In this document: positions 15,674 through 17,808 of the stretch, one piece after another | Layout of the letters: every line of letters begins with the position of its first letter | How positions within the stretch are numbered: position 1 is the stretch's first letter | Source: Chloroflexota bacterium | GTDB lineage: Bacteria; Chloroflexota; Dehalococcoidia; GIF9; UBA5629 | NCBI GenBank assembly: GCA_026389675.1 | Contig: JAPLHJ010000013.1 | Coordinates: 1-17,808 of the forward strand | Direction: 5' to 3' | Length of the DNA stretch: 17,808 nucleotides | Program-made: the position numbers and the translations under genes | The notes under the pieces: model-generated | The model's input: only the letters and a program-made list of their open reading frames with translations | Database searches by the model: none | What the model was told of the DNA's origin: nothing

Positions 15674-17374
15674 CTATTTGACCTTACCGCTTAATATGGT
15701 CCTGATTTCCCTCTTGAGAATCTTGCCTACTGCGCTGGTGGGTAACTGGTCGAAGAACTCTATGGTCTTGGGCACCTTGTAGGGGGCAACCTTGCCCTTG
15801 AGGTACTCGGTTATCCTGGCTTTCTCGGCGTCGCTTTTCTCGATGCCGGGCTTGAGAATGATAGCCGAGGCAACCATTTCGGTCCCCGGCCTATCGGGAT
15901 TCTGTATTCCCACAGTAGCACACATATCCACGTCCGGGTGCTCGCAGATTACATCATCCAGTTCGCGGGTAAACACCTTGAACCCCGATACGTTAACCAT
16001 GTCCTTTATCCTGTCTACGATGGTTACGAACCCATCCTCATCCATCTTGCCCACGTCGCCCGTGTAGAACCAGCCGTTCCGCAGCGCGTTGGCCGTCTCC
16101 TCAGGTTTCCTGAAGTATCCCTTGGTGAATACCTGCGGTCCCCTCACAGCTATTTCGCCCGGCTCATTGAATGGCACGGGTTCACCGGTTGCGGGATCAA
16201 TAATCTTTATATCGGTATCGGGGAAGGCTATACCCACCGCGCCCGGTATCTTCTTGCCATAGCGGGGGTTGGCCGTTATGATCGGGCTGGTCTCGGTCAG
16301 GCCGTACACTTCCACCAGCTTGTTCTCACCCACAATCTTCTCGAAATCCTTGATATATTCGGGCGGGAAGGGGGCGGCGCCGCTGGCGAAATACTGTACC
16401 TTGCTGAAATCATAGGCTATGAAGCCCGGTTGTTTAATCAGCTCCAGGTAAACCGTCGGGACGTTGCCGATGATGTTCGGCCGGTGCTTCTTCATGGCCT
16501 TGATTAGAAATTGCTGATCGCGCGGGTTGGGCACCGCGACCTGTGTGTTAGCCTTGGCAAACAGCGCCATGCATATCACAAGTCCGGCGATATGAAATAG
16601 CGGGAACGCCGTCATACCGACCAACTTACCCATCGGGGCATCTAACCAGGTGTTTATCTGGAACATCTGTGAGGTCATGTTGCGGTGCGTCAATTCCGCA
16701 CCCTTGGGCAGGCCGGTGGTGCCGCCGGTGTACTGCATTACGCAGGTATCATCCATACTGACTTTTTCCGATACAGGGTCGGCAGGCATGCTCTTCATAA
16801 CCTGCTTGAAATCGTATATTTCTATTCCCGGTATAGGCAACACCTTGCCTGTGGGGATCTTCTTTAGCATTTTCCCCATGGTGGCCAGCAGCGGGGAGAG
16901 GTAATCGGCAATGCCGGTAAACACAATGGCCTTAAGCTCCGTGCCTCCGATGCTCTTGATAATTCGCGGGTAAAGCGCATCGAGGGTCACCAGCACCTTG
17001 GCACCGCAGTCTTTAAGCTGATGGTTGAGCTCGTCAGCAGTGAGCAGCGGGCTGACGCCGGTGAGCACACAGCCAACCTTCTGTATGCCAACTAGACCTA
17101 TGTAATAAGCAGGGAGATTGGGAAGGTTTATACCTATTGTATCGCCCCTCTTCAGCCCGATCTTCTTGAGCAGGTTGGCGAAGCGGTTGGACATCTCGTC
17201 CAGTTGTTTGAAAGTAAAAGGGGTGCCCATGTAGTACAGCCCCACACGGTTGGGAAATCCCTTGAAGGCCGGTTCAATGGCCTCCCAGAACGGTTTATCC
17301 GGGTATTGCAGGTTTGCCGGAACGTGCTTGTCATAGGATTTGAGCCAGGGTTTCTGCCCGTATACATCAGCCAT
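15674..17374 (-). CDS. Acyl-CoA synthetase (AMP-forming), first gene of the glycyl radical operon
   Basis: A 566-residue FadD-type ligase. P-loop YTGGTTGLPKG is at 215-225, YGLTETS at 357-363, GWFYTGD at 434-440, the hinge DRIKDMVNVSGFKVF at 454-468 and the adenylation Lys551 in VGKILKRE. It shares the WLKSYDKHVPANL opening with the trio at 1-4086 but is clearly more divergent (for example a GIEIYDFKQVM insert near 183), so it probably uses another substrate. GGAGG lies seven bases before the ATG at 17374. It leads the six-gene cluster and would provide the CoA thioester on which the isomerase and flavoproteins act. Complete, with all catalytic residues. Confidence 0.93.
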   Translation of the reverse strand: MADVYGQKPWLKSYDKHVPANLQYPDKPFWEAIEPAFKGFPNRVGLYYMGTPFTFKQLDEMSNRFANLLKKIGLKRGDTIGINLPNLPAYYIGLVGIQKVGCVLTGVSPLLTADELNHQLKDCGAKVLVTLDALYPRIIKSIGGTELKAIVFTGIADYLSPLLATMGKMLKKIPTGKVLPIPGIEIYDFKQVMKSMPADPVSEKVSMDDTCVMQYTGGTTGLPKGAELTHRNMTSQMFQINTWLDAPMGKLVGMTAFPLFHIAGLVICMALFAKANTQVAVPNPRDQQFLIKAMKKHRPNIIGNVPTVYLELIKQPGFIAYDFSKVQYFASGAAPFPPEYIKDFEKIVGENKLVEVYGLTETSPIITANPRYGKKIPGAVGIAFPDTDIKIIDPATGEPVPFNEPGEIAVRGPQVFTKGYFRKPEETANALRNGWFYTGDVGKMDEDGFVTIVDRIKDMVNVSGFKVFTRELDDVICEHPDVDMCATVGIQNPDRPGTEMVASAIILKPGIEKSDAEKARITEYLKGKVAPYKVPKTIEFFDQLPTSAVGKILKREIRTILSGKVK

Positions 17375-17547
17375 ATTACAGCCTCCAACCTATTTATTTT
17401 ATATAAAGGCAATAGCCTATATTTCGTCCCACCAATTTTGTGACAGCTTACCACAGTAACAAAAATTTTTCAATAATATTGTAGCAGAAATGATAGTGAA
17501 AAATGTTATCTGACGAGTCAATCAATACTCCGACAATAGCCGGTCTG
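17375..17547. promoter_or_regulatory. AT-rich region upstream of the glycyl radical operon
   Basis: This 173-base AT-rich gap is the only sizeable non-coding stretch ahead of the six-gene cluster, so the operon promoter most likely lies here on the minus strand. By eye the best elements are TTGAAA followed 17 bases later by TAAGCT, and a TACAAT without a good -35. Neither is convincing, so no single promoter is called. Confidence 0.35.
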
Positions 17548-17558
17548 CTAAACCGGCT
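17538..17558 (-). terminator. Weak stem-loop at the end of the arsM-like gene
   Basis: Seven perfect pairs (17538-17544 with 17552-17558) close a seven-base loop that contains the stop codon. The minus-strand tail (ATTGTCGG) is poor in T, so termination efficiency is doubtful; it may mark the end of the preceding transcript. Confidence 0.3.
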
Positions 17559-17808
17559 TGCTGGCGCTTACCTTAATGCTTCTGACAGCCTTCCCGAGCT
17601 TCTTGAGGTCGTCGCGGGACACTTTCTCGTCCTTGAGGATGGCCTGCACCGTGGGGTCTTTAACTATATAGTCTGTTTCAAAGCTGGATTCTTCGATTAT
17701 CTTCACGTCTTTGAAGCCCGCCTGCTTAACAGCAGCCAGGTACTGCTCCTTCAGGGCGGCGCCGGCCAGGCACCCGATATAGGCGGCTATTGATTGCTGC
17801 ACTGTGCC
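17548..17808 (-). CDS. arsM: Arsenite methyltransferase-like protein, C-terminal end (cut by window edge)
   Basis: The last 86 codons of a gene that runs past the right edge of the window; the frame is open to base 17808. The sequence YIGCLAGAALKEQYLAAV followed by KQAGFKDVKIIEESSFETDY resembles the C-terminal part of SAM-dependent arsenite methyltransferases, where a Cys in a (V/I)GC(I/V)AGA segment helps bind As(III). The SAM-binding domain lies outside the window, so the family call rests on this tail only; another UbiE-like methyltransferase is possible. It is in the same direction as the downstream operon but separated by 173 bases. Confidence 0.65.
   Translation of the reverse strand, partial: GTVQQSIAAYIGCLAGAALKEQYLAAVKQAGFKDVKIIEESSFETDYIVKDPTVQAILKDEKVSRDDLKKLGKAVRSIKVSASKPV

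Overview
The window reads as chromosomal DNA of a GC-rich anaerobic bacterium. The signs of anaerobic life are a glycyl radical enzyme, its radical SAM activase and a set of flavin and Fe-S redox proteins. The lineage cannot be fixed from sequence alone. The CARDB domain on a surface-anchored protein and the many FadD-like ligases would fit Chloroflexota (Dehalococcoidia-like), but that is inference. No transposase, CRISPR array, tRNA or rRNA was found.

Layout: (1) 1-4086, minus strand: three tandem paralogous long-chain acyl-CoA synthetases, the last cut by the window edge. A good sigma70-type promoter (4165-4192) lies ahead of the trio. (2) 4219-5265, minus: rlmN, a housekeeping rRNA methylase. 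(3) 5266-5552: divergent intergenic region. (4) 5553-7205, plus: an unusual phosphatidylserine-decarboxylase-family protein with a signal peptide, a CARDB domain and a C-terminal membrane anchor. (5) 7206-7585: a 380-base stretch with no conventional gene. It carries a plausible promoter, two tiny overlapping ORFs, a stem-rich segment with competing pairings and a strong plus-strand intrinsic terminator; it is a candidate uncharacterised small RNA or small-protein locus. (6) 7586-17374, minus: a compact six-gene cluster. In transcription order it encodes acyl-CoA ligase, nitronate monooxygenase/FabK-like flavoprotein, PaaG-type crotonase, a three-module flavoprotein (CrtI-like FAD oxidoreductase, FNR-like reductase and [2Fe-2S] ferredoxin), glycyl radical enzyme, and activase. 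(7) 17548-17808, minus: 3' end of an arsenite-methyltransferase-like gene.

The six-gene cluster is the most interesting part. Spacings are 15, 57, 50 and 38 bases, then a 10-base overlap, so it is very likely one operon. The gene content suggests anaerobic catabolism of an unknown carboxylic acid: CoA activation, double-bond isomerisation and reduction, a self-contained NAD(P)H-to-flavin electron chain, and radical chemistry. The glycyl radical enzyme keeps the radical Gly (Gly774) and the catalytic Cys (Cys442), but lacks the Glu two residues after the Cys that eliminase and decarboxylase types carry. The activase has lost its CX3CX2C radical SAM motif within a frame-preserving 14-codon segment. 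That is either a sequence error or a real defect, and it should be resolved first.
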